64,000 bases of DNA from Idiomarina aminovorans (GCF_023155095.1 NZ_JAKNDA010000001.1:434001-498000), one strand, 5' to 3'; counted from the first letter of the stretch, positions 49,797-57,862 are shown. Notes: generated by a model from the letters alone, not told the origin. Made by a program: numbers and translations.

Positions 49797-50095
49797 ATGA
49801 AGTACAAGGTTAGGAAGTCGGATCCATTCGATGAATGGATGAGCCAACTGAAAGATCGAAAAGCCATGATGGCAATAGCAAAGCGTATAACGCGAGCTAT
49901 AAGTGGTAACTTCGGAGACAGTCGGGGGGGGTTGGCGATGGTCTATCTGAAATGCGAATTTTCGTTGGTAAAGGCTACCGAGTCTATTACACGGTACGAA
50001 ATAACCAAGTAATATTTTTGCTTTACGGTGGCCATAAAGGAACACAAAGTAAAGATATTGAGAAAGCCAAAGAATTATTGAAAGAACTGGAGTAG
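49797..50095 (+). pseudogene. HigB/RelE-like toxin, frameshifted at a G8 tract
   Basis: The first 44 codons (MKYKVRKSDPFDEWMSQLKD, then NFGDSR) are in one frame. After a run of eight G at 49924-49931 the family sequence continues in another frame: GDGLSEMRIFVGKGYRVYY, then VIFLLYGGHKGTQSKDIEKA and a stop at 50095. Six or nine G would give an intact protein of about 98-99 residues of the phage-type addiction killer family. As written, translation reaches a stop at 50012. The antitoxin follows 5 bp later. Either the toxin is dead, the tract is phase-variable, or the base count is an error. Confidence 0.85.
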
Positions 50096-50100
50096 CAGTT

Positions 50101-50388
50101 ATGGCATTACATACAACTGAATTTAATCCATTTGACTATATGGAAACGCAAGATGAAGTAGAGACGTTCTTGCAAGAGTGCCTTGCTGACGACGATCCAA
50201 ATACATTCATCGAAGCACTTGGTATGCTAGTTAAAAAACACGGCGTTACTGATGTATCAGAAGCTTCTGGCTTGAACCGTGAAAGTCTATACAAATCACT
50301 GAGAGGTACAACTAAACCTCGCTGGGATACCATATTTAAAGTGATGAAGGCGTTGAACTTTAACTTTAGTACACACCACGCCGCTTAA
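50101..50388 (+). CDS. HTH antitoxin (addiction module antidote)
   Basis: A 95-aa DNA-binding antitoxin. The HTH is at about residues 50-78 (VTDVSEASGLNRESLYKSLRG), then TKPRWDTIFKVMKALNF, typical of antidotes paired with RelE/HigB-like phage toxins. It would neutralise the toxin and repress the operon through the palindrome upstream. It remains intact although the toxin frame is broken. Confidence 0.88.
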   Translation: MALHTTEFNPFDYMETQDEVETFLQECLADDDPNTFIEALGMLVKKHGVTDVSEASGLNRESLYKSLRGTTKPRWDTIFKVMKALNFNFSTHHAA

Positions 50389-50424
50389 GCTATTATAGTG
50401 CTGATTTAGAGTCAGCCCTATCCA

Positions 50425-50625
50425 TCACTGCAGCCCAGCAAATTTCCTGACTTCTTTGGCCGGGTATAGAAACCGTTTGCCTGTGCCAGGTATTGGCTCG
50501 GGAAAGCGGTCATGATTCTGCGTAACCCGGCAAAATGTTGAGCGTGAAATGCGAAGTAGGTTGCAGACTTCTTTCACTGTCATAACCTCAATGTCGCGGT
50601 TGTCTTGTACTGTTTGTTGCATCAT
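50425..50625 (-). CDS. AlpA-like phage regulator / excisionase
   Basis: A 66-aa protein with an AlpA-type winged HTH: VMTVKEVCNLLRISRSTFCRVTQNHDRFPEPIPG, then RFLYPAKEVRKF. AlpA proteins activate integrase or act as excision factors. The ATG at 50625 has AAAGAGGT upstream. It is the last gene of the leftward early operon and faces the integrase region, the place of xis in lambda. Confidence 0.82.
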   Translation of the reverse strand: MMQQTVQDNRDIEVMTVKEVCNLLRISRSTFCRVTQNHDRFPEPIPGTGKRFLYPAKEVRKFAGLQ

Positions 50626-50645
50626 ATTTACCTCTTTAGTAAAAG

Positions 50646-51149
50646 TCAAAACGGAATGTCGTCGTCAAAGTCATCACCCGGGCTAAAGGGCTCAGGTTCT
50701 TTTCGTCTAGGGCTTTGCTGGCCTGACGGCATGCTGCTTCCTAAGCCGCTGCGCTGTGGTTGCGGTGCCGGGGCTGGACTAGCTGGCGCATTGCCACTTT
50801 GGTTGTCGTTGCGGCCATCGAGCATTTGCATTTCGTTGACCACCACTTCAGTGGTATAACGCTCGATGTTGTCCTGGCCAGTCCATTTGCGAGTCTGCAG
50901 ACGCCCCTCAACGTAGACTTTCGAACCTTTCTTTAAATACTCTCCGGCAATTTCTGCCAGCCGGCGATAGGCTACGCATCGATGCCATTCAGTCTGCTCG
51001 CGAGGCTCGCCGGTTTGTTTATCTTTCCAGGACTCACTTGTCGCAATTGACAGGTTGGCAATGGGAGTGCTGTTCTGCGTGTAGCGAACATCAGGGTCTG
51101 CACCCAAATTACCAATCAAAATAACTTTATTAACGCCTCTGCTGGCCAT
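50646..51149 (-). CDS. ssb: Single-stranded DNA-binding protein (phage SSB)
   Basis: A 167-aa SSB. The OB fold is visible in [57 protein letters not shown], and a flexible Pro/Gln/Ser region leads to the acidic tip DDDIPF that recruits partner proteins. Located with RecT and Exo, it is likely to serve phage replication and annealing. It overlaps the upstream zinc gene by 1 bp. Confidence 0.94.
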   Translation of the reverse strand: MASRGVNKVILIGNLGADPDVRYTQNSTPIANLSIATSESWKDKQTGEPREQTEWHRCVAYRRLAEIAGEYLKKGSKVYVEGRLQTRKWTGQDNIERYTTEVVVNEMQMLDGRNDNQSGNAPASPAPAPQPQRSGLGSSMPSGQQSPRRKEPEPFSPGDDFDDDIPF

Positions 51150-51352
51150 TATGCGAATCCTCGTGCGTTGAGCCTTTCCCAGTCACTGGCACAGTCTTTA
51201 TCGCACCAGCGACGCGCATTATTCAGAGTTTCACCACAGTTAAGGCAATGGCCGGTTGGCTTAGGTCCTTGTTTTTTCGCTCGAGCATCTTTAACGGCGA
51301 GCCCAGCCAGGTACTCTGCAGTTGCGTTTGCGTTATCTACTAAATCACTCAT
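51149..51352 (-). CDS. Small phage zinc-binding protein
   Basis: A 67-aa protein with a C4 knuckle, [19 protein letters not shown], after a helical N-terminus. It resembles small treble-clef proteins found in phage early operons; no function is known. It is translationally close to ssb (1-bp overlap). Confidence 0.7.
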   Translation of the reverse strand: MSDLVDNANATAEYLAGLAVKDARAKKQGPKPTGHCLNCGETLNNARRWCDKDCASDWERLNARGFA

Positions 51353-51371
51353 AAATCACCAAAGTATTGTT

Positions 51372-51638
51372 CTATTTGTTATCGCTTAACTGATTCAGCT
51401 TGCGAAAGTCGATTTCTTTAATGTGCTCAACAGCCTCAGCCACGTCGTTTAATTTCTTGAATGCCCGGTTGAAGTTGGACATTGATATACCATTGATAAT
51501 GGCTGCTGAACTCTCAGTAGCGCCCTTAACCAAGTGATCGTATAAAGCTGCAACTACATCGTCGCTATTAATGCGTGTCAGACTTAGCAGAAGCTCGAAG
51601 CGCCGCTCAGATTGAGAGCCGATGAAAAGGTATTTCAT
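51372..51638 (-). CDS. PapB-like HTH regulator, probable
   Basis: An 88-aa protein. FELLLSLTRINSDDVVAALYDHLVKGATESSAAIINGISMSNFNRAF has the residue pattern of PapB/FocB adhesin regulators (two-helix start, DYLV-G, then HTH). In those, the HTH binds repeated T-rich sites. In a phage the target is unknown. It ends 20 bp before the zinc gene and overlaps the HNH stop by 4 bp. Assignment is from pattern only. Confidence 0.5.
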   Translation of the reverse strand: MKYLFIGSQSERRFELLLSLTRINSDDVVAALYDHLVKGATESSAAIINGISMSNFNRAFKKLNDVAEAVEHIKEIDFRKLNQLSDNK

Positions 51639-52438
51639 GACTCCTCCTTTGACTGAGTGCGATGCCTGCTTATGGCAGAGCGGAGCATTGCTATTCCAAT
51701 GATGTTAGGGCGGACGTCAGGCTCTATTTCGCCTAGTGGTCTCTCCCAGCGATTTATAATGGCGTGAGCACCGCGGTCGATCAGCGTCAGGTTTTCGATA
51801 CCGCAGTTCTCTTTGTCCCCATCAAGGAACCGAATGAACTTACCTTTTGGAATGGATCCGTTGTGTTGTTCCCATACCAGGCGATGAACAAAAGCCCATT
51901 GATTGGGTTCCGCAGTCTTTACTTTCCGGTAGCCGTCTCTATCAATCACTTCGGTTCCAACTGGTTGGTGGTTGTGGGGAACGTTTCCTTTCCGGAACTG
52001 AGTTAGGGTAGAGCGGCCACCAGCCTGCCAACCCTTAATACCTTTATTAGCTGGCTCGCGGCCTTTTTCAAAACAGCCCGTACGACCTGAACGTATTTTG
52101 TGGTTCCGAGTAAAGCACCTAAGTTGCATTTCTGTTTTGTTGGTGCCGAAATGCTGATTAAACTCACGAGTCATTTCTTCCAGACTCATTTGTTTGTAAG
52201 CAATTTCAACCCACTGCTTTTGCTCCTGGGTAAACGATCGCAATTTGCCTTTATTCAGTTCACCAGTTTTCCGACCGCAGGTAATGCTGTGATTTTTCAA
52301 GGCCGCTTTTACTTGAGCCTGCGACTTATTAAGACCGAAAGCTGCGTTGAAAAGGCGGGCGGTTTTAGCCACACCGTATTCAACATAGGTCTCACGCAGG
52401 AAATTAATGTGGTGCTGTTGATAGATGAATCTAGCCAT
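51635..52438 (-). CDS. HNH endonuclease with N-terminal DNA-binding region
   Basis: A 267-aa protein. The N-terminal half has two repeated HTH-like segments (FLRETYVEYGVAKTARLFNAAFG and VEIAYKQMSLEEMTREFNQHFG). The C-terminal HNH domain is in FVHRLVWEQHNGSIPKGKFIRFLDGDKENCGIENL. The ATG at 52438 is chosen over a longer frame because it has GGGGGTT upstream. It overlaps the next small gene by 8 bp. This architecture is typical of phage homing endonucleases, so it may be a mobile gene inside the recombination operon. Confidence 0.85.
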   Translation of the reverse strand: MARFIYQQHHINFLRETYVEYGVAKTARLFNAAFGLNKSQAQVKAALKNHSITCGRKTGELNKGKLRSFTQEQKQWVEIAYKQMSLEEMTREFNQHFGTNKTEMQLRCFTRNHKIRSGRTGCFEKGREPANKGIKGWQAGGRSTLTQFRKGNVPHNHQPVGTEVIDRDGYRKVKTAEPNQWAFVHRLVWEQHNGSIPKGKFIRFLDGDKENCGIENLTLIDRGAHAIINRWERPLGEIEPDVRPNIIGIAMLRSAISRHRTQSKEES

Positions 52439-52667
52439 CGTTTTTAACCCCCAGCATCTCCGGAGAGTTCTCAATTAAACCATCTGCACGCATGCGCTCA
52501 GCTTTAAGGCATACCTCAGCATTCTTAACGATGGTCATAGAAACCTTAGAGACCGCATCAGCACGCTTCAGCTCCTGGTTAAGTTCTTCCTCTTTCAGGT
52601 CTTCATCACTTAACCGTTCAAGCTGGGCGAAAAGGTGGTTGTGTAAGTCCATCATTTTGTTTTTCAT
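52431..52667 (-). CDS. Small phage protein, helical, unknown function
   Basis: A 78-aa, acidic and helical protein (LDLHNHLF-type start, SDEDLKEEELNQELKRADAVSKVSMTIVKNAEVCLKAERM). The pattern is like small early-operon proteins found next to phage exonucleases. GAGGTGA precedes the ATG at 52667; the longer frame would overlap the exonuclease gene. Function unknown. Confidence 0.65.
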   Translation of the reverse strand: MKNKMMDLHNHLFAQLERLSDEDLKEEELNQELKRADAVSKVSMTIVKNAEVCLKAERMRADGLIENSPEMLGVKNDG

Positions 52668-52677
52668 GATCGTCACC

Positions 52678-54372
52678 TCACGCCGCGTTACGGGTTGTTG
52701 ACTTCTGAGCACGATAGGAGGTTTGTAAGGCCTCATAATCCGCTTCACTCAGATAATTACGGTCTTTAGCCATGCATATTTCCTTGCCTGCGTCCTCCAG
52801 GTCACGCTTGTTAGTGGAGTCAGCAATTTTATCGATAAGGAAGTTAGCCAGTGACGAAATGGCACTGTCACTGCTTTGGTGCATCTTCATGCCGGCTATC
52901 CATAATGTGGCTTTGCCCTGGGACACGTTAAACTGATAGGCCACAGCCTGAATAATTTCATTATCCGTTGGCGTATGGTCACCCCGAATAGGGTTACTTG
53001 AGGTAACCGGGTTAGGGCGTTCCTCGGCAGGCGCTTCTTCGTGCTCACGCTGCTCGGACTTTTGCTTTTCTTTCTGTTTGGCTTCCTCCGCTTCCTTATG
53101 CTCAGCTAAACGGGACTTCACCATAGCTCTGAAGCTCTCTGAATCTTTCAGTAGTAACTGGTGAAAATCAGGGAATAGGAACTTCACATCGTCACTTGCA
53201 AGTTCGGAGTAAATAAACTTGTTCTCACGTAGGGTGTGGAACCAGTCCTTTGCTGCAATCTTCGCTTTAGCAAGTTCGTCATCAACGGCATTCTGTAAGC
53301 TGTCGACAGTTTTCTTACCCTTCATGGCAGAGCCGAAATCAGGCGTGACGTCAGGTATGAGATTTTCCTCTAGCTTTTCATTCAGGCCGTCTACATAGAT
53401 TTGTAGCTTCTCGCAAGCGTTGGCTCTCAGTTCAGCACGTATCTCATCTTTGCGTGACTTAACCAGTTTATCGAGCTTCAGGCGTTTGCCGCGCAGCTGC
53501 TCTTTCAGCTCATCGATGGTATTGAATAATTCATCAATACTATGCGTTTGTGCCAGAGCATGTTTCTTGGCCGTTTCGAGCTCGTCCTCGGCTTTTTTGC
53601 AGAACTTAACCAGCTCTTCGGCGTTCGCAAAGTCCTGGTCTGTTTGTAAGTCCGTGCTGATACTTTTAACGAAGGCGAGGGCGGTTTCCTTGTAAGTAGC
53701 CAGGTTGCTGCTCTTAACTTCGCCATCAACACTTATCATCAATGTTGGTAACTGGTTCGGCTTTTCGGCAACAACTTCTTCTTTTGCCGGGGCCGGCTCA
53801 AACTCAGCCAAATCAGCTTTGAACTGCTCCCAGCCTTTAATCAGTTTATTGCGGCGCCCACGAATAGGCGTGTACCACATATATTCGAAGTTCTCTTTAG
53901 TACCATCCGATACCACAAAGATGACCTTCTCGGCTTCATCAGCAACCATCAGCTGGTGCTCTAACTGCCAGTAGTATTCAGCTGGTAGTTTTTCGTTGCG
54001 TACCGCTTCAGCCAGCGACTCGTTCCACATTTTATGCTCGAACAGAACATCACCCATCATGGTCATGCCGTCGAACGATGCCAGGTAAACACCGTCTTCG
54101 GTTTCACCGGTAGTGGGGTACAGCTCTTCGCCAATGATTTCTTCAACGATAGGGCGCGCAGCGGCCTCCATTTCGTGGCCTTTATCGAACAGGAACTTCT
54201 GTACGTACTCACTGACTTCTTTTTCGGTACCCAGTGACTTGGCTTTCAGCAGCTCGTTGCGTGACATCTTCTTAGTCGCTGACATCATTGCTGGTGCTTC
54301 TGACGCAGTCATTCGTGTAGCACGCGCCGCATCCCACTCGGGCGAACCCTGAACTAAATTTAAAATTTTCAT
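52678..54372 (-). CDS. YqaJ-type phage exonuclease (lambda Exo family)
   Basis: A 564-aa double-strand DNA 5'-3' exonuclease. Residues 1-210 are the YqaJ domain: GSPEWDAARATRMTASEAPAMM, GHEMEAAARPIVEEI, and the PD-(D/E)xK site SFDGMTMMGDVLFEHK, with the EYYWQLEHQLMV helix. The remaining 350 residues, much longer than lambda Exo, are helical with a coiled coil and a C-terminal region of unknown role. It is paired with RecT, so the two would make ends and anneal strands. The start may be this ATG or a GTG 6 bp upstream. Confidence 0.88.
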   Translation of the reverse strand: MKILNLVQGSPEWDAARATRMTASEAPAMMSATKKMSRNELLKAKSLGTEKEVSEYVQKFLFDKGHEMEAAARPIVEEIIGEELYPTTGETEDGVYLASFDGMTMMGDVLFEHKMWNESLAEAVRNEKLPAEYYWQLEHQLMVADEAEKVIFVVSDGTKENFEYMWYTPIRGRRNKLIKGWEQFKADLAEFEPAPAKEEVVAEKPNQLPTLMISVDGEVKSSNLATYKETALAFVKSISTDLQTDQDFANAEELVKFCKKAEDELETAKKHALAQTHSIDELFNTIDELKEQLRGKRLKLDKLVKSRKDEIRAELRANACEKLQIYVDGLNEKLEENLIPDVTPDFGSAMKGKKTVDSLQNAVDDELAKAKIAAKDWFHTLRENKFIYSELASDDVKFLFPDFHQLLLKDSESFRAMVKSRLAEHKEAEEAKQKEKQKSEQREHEEAPAEERPNPVTSSNPIRGDHTPTDNEIIQAVAYQFNVSQGKATLWIAGMKMHQSSDSAISSLANFLIDKIADSTNKRDLEDAGKEICMAKDRNYLSEADYEALQTSYRAQKSTTRNAA

Positions 54373-54374
54373 GA

Positions 54375-55277
54375 TCACTCGTCTCCCTGTGCTGGTTGCT
54401 CATTGTCTTCGGCTGGCTGACTCTCAACCGCCTTGATTTGTGCTTGCTGCTCATCCGTCAGGTCAGCTTTAGAGCTCACCATGTCGATGATTTGCTGAGC
54501 TGTGCGCTTGCGTGACTCGATCGCTTTTCGCCATTGCGGAAAGTTTTTCTTAAAGTCAGCGTCGGGGTAAGCTTCTCGCTCCGGACGACCTGCGGCGGCT
54601 TCTTCGCGGGGATTAATTTCACGCTCTGTGGCTGCCTGCTCGTGCAATTCATCAGAGCTGTAAACGCCCAAGATAACGTCAGGTGCATAAAGGCGGGCCC
54701 AACGCTTAACGGCGAGGTAACCCAGCTGCTGTTTGGGATCGGATGCCCACAGGGTAGAGTTACGCACCTGTGCCTGGGACAACAGTAATTCGAGTACGCG
54801 AGGTTCGTTCTCACCTTTGAGCGTTGCCCATACGTGAACACCTAAACCTTTTTCATCAGCGGCCGTCCATGCTGGCGCCTGGTACTGATTGCCTTTTTGA
54901 GATGTCTTGGTCTGGAAGTTGCCAATAACCTTTGTCCAGTCGCCGAACCACTCGTAGTGGAACGAGTCCTTAACTTTGGTAGAGGAGCAGACAACGGCGT
55001 TAACCAGCTGTGCTTCATAACCTAGGGTTCCGCTGACAACGTGTGTCTTTTGCGCAACCGCAAACGGGTTCATGCGCCACTGTGCCGCTTGCATGATAAT
55101 CGCCATACAGTCGGCGGGATTGCCCTGCAAGTGTTGAGGTACCGTTGCCCGACCGTTGGCCATCATGTCGGCTAAACGGCTCATCTGCTCCATGGCCTGA
55201 TAGTCCAGGACCATGTCGGTAGTATTGCGGTGCTCTGCTGGCGCCTGATTTTGGAATTGCGCTAATTGCTCGCTCAT
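54375..55277 (-). CDS. recT: RecT single-strand annealing protein
   Basis: A 300-aa recombinase of the RecT family. The conserved core is CMAIIMQAAQWRMNPFAVAQKTHVVSGTLGYEAQLVNAVV, EPRVLELLLSQAQVRNSTLW and KQQLGYLAVKRWARLYAPDVILGVYSSDEL. It anneals complementary strands at phage ends with the YqaJ nuclease. The C-terminal tail is Glu/Gln-rich and disordered. It lies between a small 97-codon gene (overlap 4 bp) and the exonuclease gene. Confidence 0.93.
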   Translation of the reverse strand: MSEQLAQFQNQAPAEHRNTTDMVLDYQAMEQMSRLADMMANGRATVPQHLQGNPADCMAIIMQAAQWRMNPFAVAQKTHVVSGTLGYEAQLVNAVVCSSTKVKDSFHYEWFGDWTKVIGNFQTKTSQKGNQYQAPAWTAADEKGLGVHVWATLKGENEPRVLELLLSQAQVRNSTLWASDPKQQLGYLAVKRWARLYAPDVILGVYSSDELHEQAATEREINPREEAAAGRPEREAYPDADFKKNFPQWRKAIESRKRTAQQIIDMVSSKADLTDEQQAQIKAVESQPAEDNEQPAQGDE

Positions 55278-55567
55278 GCTGCACCTCCGCTAGTGAAGGC
55301 TGCGGTTACCGGCATAAGCTGCTGCAGGGTTTTGATAATGGACTTCAGGCGTTCAATGGCCAGCGGGTCGTCAAATTCGACGTTGCGAACCAATAATATG
55401 GCGTCGTCTTCTTCAACCTTGACGCGCATTGCGAATCCATCGATAAGAATTTGGCCACAGAACTGGCGCGTGCGAAGCAGGGCGGCGTGATGATTACTGA
55501 CCTGTCGAATAAGGTCGTTCAATGTACTCTGACGGACGTCAGGTAATTGTTGAGCGGTATTAGCCAT
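55274..55567 (-). CDS. First gene of the leftward early operon, unknown function
   Basis: A 97-aa protein from ATG 55567 (GGAG upstream). It has a helix then strands: RQSTLNDLIRQVSNHHAALLRTRQF, and AMRVKVEEDDAILLVRNVEFDDPLAIERLKSIIKTLQ. It is often seen before recT in such phages, but I cannot give a function. It overlaps recT by 4 bp. Its mRNA has a structured leader of about 320 nt. Confidence 0.7.
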   Translation of the reverse strand: MANTAQQLPDVRQSTLNDLIRQVSNHHAALLRTRQFCGQILIDGFAMRVKVEEDDAILLVRNVEFDDPLAIERLKSIIKTLQQLMPVTAAFTSGGAA

Positions 55568-55585
55568 GTTGCTATACTCCATTTG

Positions 55586-55651
55586 TTGGCTGATTGGGAC
55601 ATTCCAATCAGTTGACTATTGGCTGACTGGATTAACCCGGTCAGTTGATTG
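55586..55651. repeat. Two 33-bp tandem units, each a hairpin with compensating changes
   Basis: Unit 1 (55586-55618) has stem CTGATTGG / CCAATCAG; unit 2 (55619-55651) has CTGACTGG / CCGGTCAG. Both begin TTGGCTGA and end CAGTTGA. A T-A pair in unit 1 is C-G in unit 2, so pairing is kept while sequence changes; another pair becomes G-U. This supports selection on the folded form, RNA or DNA. Confidence 0.75.
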
Positions 55652-55741
55652 TTGTTAGTTCGGCGCAAGCCGATTTAATAACGTTGTTTGGTTGGCAGTA
55701 TCCAACGTCTCGTTGGTGATATTTGCCTCCCTAGGCTTTTC

Positions 55742-55755
55742 CGAGTTGCTGCTCG
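55742..55755 (-). promoter_or_regulatory. Left copy of a shared early-leader hairpin (nut/put-like)
   Basis: The minus strand reads CGAGCAGCAACTCG inside CCGAG-CAGCAA-CTCGG, about 140 nt into the leftward transcript. The same 14 bases occur at the 5' end of the rightward early transcript (61227-61240). In lambdoid phages such paired leader hairpins serve antitermination (boxB or put). Confidence 0.55.
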
Positions 55756-55896
55756 GTCCAGCCGAAAAACATGTTGCTTAACCCAGCTTGCTGGGTATCG
55801 CCCCGTTTAGGTTGCCGCCTGCGGGGCGTTTTCATTTCTAGCGCCTGAAAGACTTTTCATATTCTCTTTGTGTCTTTCTGTGTCGCTGTGTGTACT

Positions 55897-55925
55897 AATG
55901 TAGGTTATGGTAATTGAAGTGTCAA
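55897..55925 (-). promoter_or_regulatory. Leftward early promoter (PL-like)
   Basis: On the minus strand, TTGACA (55925-55920), a 17-bp spacer and TACATT (55902-55897): a strong sigma-70 promoter. The start point near 55890 gives a long leader before the small gene, recT, exo and the rest. A TGTGTC-type repeat lies just downstream. Confidence 0.8.
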
Positions 55926-56097
55926 GATTAAATCTACCAAAACTTATCAAAATATTTTCCATAGTAGTTCCTGCACGATATTGTTAAGCATACTTAGCCG
56001 CTTTGTATCTCTCATGACGCTTTAGCGACTTCCAATTCTGGTCTGTGTCGGGCATTATTGAGGTGTTATTTATTTGTTACTTGCGAGGGAGTGTGAA

Positions 56098-56409
56098 ATG
56101 CGCTTACTGGGGATAGTAGTGTTAGCAATGCTGCTAACGGGTTGTGACTTTTTCTACAAGTCCGAAATTGAATCATGTCACGACAAGGTTCACGGAAAAG
56201 CAAAGTATCAGGCTGAAATTATTTCGACTGAGGTTCGCGATAAGGGCTACACGTATGGCGAGTTTGAAAGTAACAAGATAATCATTGAAGGGCAGGCTAA
56301 GCTTCAAAACGGTTATGGAGCCTGGAGTAATTATAGCTACTCCTGCGCTGTACTCGAATCGGGAATGATATCCAAATTTGAGTTTGAAGAAGGTTACAAA
56401 GCGTTTTAA
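56098..56409 (+). CDS. Prophage lipoprotein 1, unknown function
   Basis: A 103-aa lipoprotein with lipobox LTGC (Cys at 16); the mature part starts DFFYKSEIESC and has three further cysteines. The ATG at 56098 follows GAGGGAG. It is on the opposite strand to the early operon, in the lysogeny region, and is likely to be expressed from the prophage. Such accessory lipoproteins in other phages can alter the cell surface or exclude other phages; that is inference here. Confidence 0.7.
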   Translation: MRLLGIVVLAMLLTGCDFFYKSEIESCHDKVHGKAKYQAEIISTEVRDKGYTYGEFESNKIIIEGQAKLQNGYGAWSNYSYSCAVLESGMISKFEFEEGYKAF

Positions 56410-56443
56410 TTATCTATTCAATAAAGCAGGGATATTAATTAAC

Positions 56444-57121
56444 ATGAAGACCTATGGATTACTTTTTGCTATTAGCGTAACTCTAATGTTAGCGGGCTGC
56501 GCTTCACCAACCTATAACTATGCACCAAAGACTGCCGACTTAAGCTTTCCTGAAGTGGGCTCAGTCGCAGTGGCGAGAGTTGGCGACAAAATGCTGTCAC
56601 AAGGCAAGTATGTCGAATCTGAAGCAATAAAAGTGCTTGAGCAGGAGCAAATAAAGTTAGCGTATACGATTTTCCCGGGTTACTTCTTGAAGCAGGGCGA
56701 AGATGATAAGGCATCTTATTATAAAATAACCGCCGGTAACGGGGCAGGTCGAATTGAAAAATCTGCTTTAGCGGACATGCAGAAAGCCGTAATGGTTGAT
56801 AAGAATGATAATGAATTCTGCGTGGTAACTTGGTTGGACACATATTCTTGCGATGATGAAGTCCGATTCGAAAAAACTATGGAAGAGGTTGTTACGCCTG
56901 ATTCTTTTCAGCAAACGCTGATATATAACGGAAAGGTGGGTGATAAGATAAACGTTGGCTATCGCGAGTTTAGTTCAAACATGGTACGAGACGCCTTTCG
57001 GAACGAAGTCGAATACGACCTCTCGGAATCGAATATCATCGGATATCAGGGCGCTCAAATAGAAGTTGTCGAAGCCACTAACCAGAAGATTAAATACCGA
57101 GTTATAAGCAATTTCAATTAA
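56444..57121 (+). CDS. Prophage lipoprotein 2, unknown function
   Basis: A 225-aa lipoprotein (lipobox LAGC, Cys at 19). The mature part is beta-rich (PEVGSVAVARVGDKMLSQGKYVE, FEKTMEEVVTPDSFQQTLIYNGKVGDKINVGYREFSS), suggesting a periplasmic sandwich. It follows the first lipoprotein by 34 bp, and they are probably co-transcribed. The start at ATG 56444 is used, as the longer frame overlaps the previous gene and lacks a signal peptide. Family not recognised. Confidence 0.72.
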   Translation: MKTYGLLFAISVTLMLAGCASPTYNYAPKTADLSFPEVGSVAVARVGDKMLSQGKYVESEAIKVLEQEQIKLAYTIFPGYFLKQGEDDKASYYKITAGNGAGRIEKSALADMQKAVMVDKNDNEFCVVTWLDTYSCDDEVRFEKTMEEVVTPDSFQQTLIYNGKVGDKINVGYREFSSNMVRDAFRNEVEYDLSESNIIGYQGAQIEVVEATNQKIKYRVISNFN

Positions 57122-57209
57122 TATAAAAGGCGCCCGCTTGGGCGCCAGCAAGGATCACAAAGCACTGTGCGCCGGCAGGGCGGCACTGTATGCGGGTGTT
57201 AGGGGAGAG

Positions 57210-57593
57210 TTATTCCGGTTTGTTATTTGAGGTTGTTTCTGAGGCCATCTGCTGGGTTACAACTGCTTTCAAAGTATCTTTGCTAAGATCGTAAGCTACA
57301 TTCAACATCCAGCCAGCGATACCCAAAACGATTACTAGGACTATACCAGCTGCGTACAGCTTTTTATCGACGCTCTCAAGCTTGTCACACGCCTTTTCTG
57401 TTCTGTTAAGCGTGTTCGTTTGCGCTTCCCGCAACCCTTTGATTTCAGACTCCAGGCTACCAACTGACTTTTGAAGCTCCATTATAGTTTGCAGAGTAAA
57501 GTCATGTCCGGGCTGGTGATGAGTAGGCGTGCCGGTAGCACCTGTTTGAGGTTGTTGCCTATTATCGCGGCCATGAGGATACTGTTGAGTCAT
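57210..57593 (-). CDS. Phage membrane protein with coiled coil
   Basis: A 127-aa protein. Residues 1-30 are Gln/His/Gly-rich, 35-77 form a coiled coil (MELQKSVGSLESEIKGLREAQTNTLNRTEKACDKLESVDKK), 80-100 a membrane helix, and the rest a short cytoplasmic or periplasmic tail. It overlaps its upstream neighbour by 4 bp. No known function; topology suggests a one-helix anchor. Confidence 0.65.
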   Translation of the reverse strand: MTQQYPHGRDNRQQPQTGATGTPTHHQPGHDFTLQTIMELQKSVGSLESEIKGLREAQTNTLNRTEKACDKLESVDKKLYAAGIVLVIVLGIAGWMLNVAYDLSKDTLKAVVTQQMASETTSNNKPE

Positions 57594-57862
57594 GAATCAA
57601 TTCCTTTGTTCATATTGACTTCAAGCCACTCCCAGGTGGACTTATCATGAAAGCCCCAGAAGTTGGTCACTGGTATAACGATAAAGCCACCGTTCTTTCC
57701 ATCTGGCGAAAGCTCTTCTGCAACGCTTTTTGTCGTGCCTTTTTCTGATGTTATAAACCACTGGTCATCAGCTACTTTGTAATACTTGTCGGCAAAGTTT
57801 TCTGATATAACTTTTTCCAGCTTTTTAGGTTTATCACTTCCACACACAAGGAATACAGGCAT
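57590..57862 (-). CDS. Small prophage protein, unknown function
   Basis: A 90-aa soluble protein (MPVFLVCGSDKPKKLEKVISENF start; mixed alpha/beta pattern, WFITSEKGTTKSVAEELSPDG; ending WGFHDKSTWEWLEVNMNKG). The start with a strand and a Cys resembles small phage proteins of unknown role. It forms a pair with the membrane protein gene (4-bp overlap). Confidence 0.62.
   Translation of the reverse strand: MPVFLVCGSDKPKKLEKVISENFADKYYKVADDQWFITSEKGTTKSVAEELSPDGKNGGFIVIPVTNFWGFHDKSTWEWLEVNMNKGIDS

Larger units (their letters stand above)
55568..56097. other. 530-bp control region with leftward early promoter and structured leader
   Basis: The leftward transcript from the promoter at 55897-55925 crosses 55568-55890 before the first gene. 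I count at least seven hairpins there: 55586-55618 and 55619-55651 (tandem), 55661-55672 (CGGC-GCAA-GCCG), 55691-55706, 55741-55756 (shared nut-like), 55781-55796 (ACCCAG-CTTG-CTGGGT) and 55799-55828. No gene of more than 30 codons is credible. The right part is the promoter region of the rightward lipoprotein genes. Confidence 0.7.

Noticed and set aside
55799-55832. Rho-independent terminator for a rightward transcript
   Set aside because: Stem and T-run fit, but no rightward gene precedes it; kept only as part of the structured leader.
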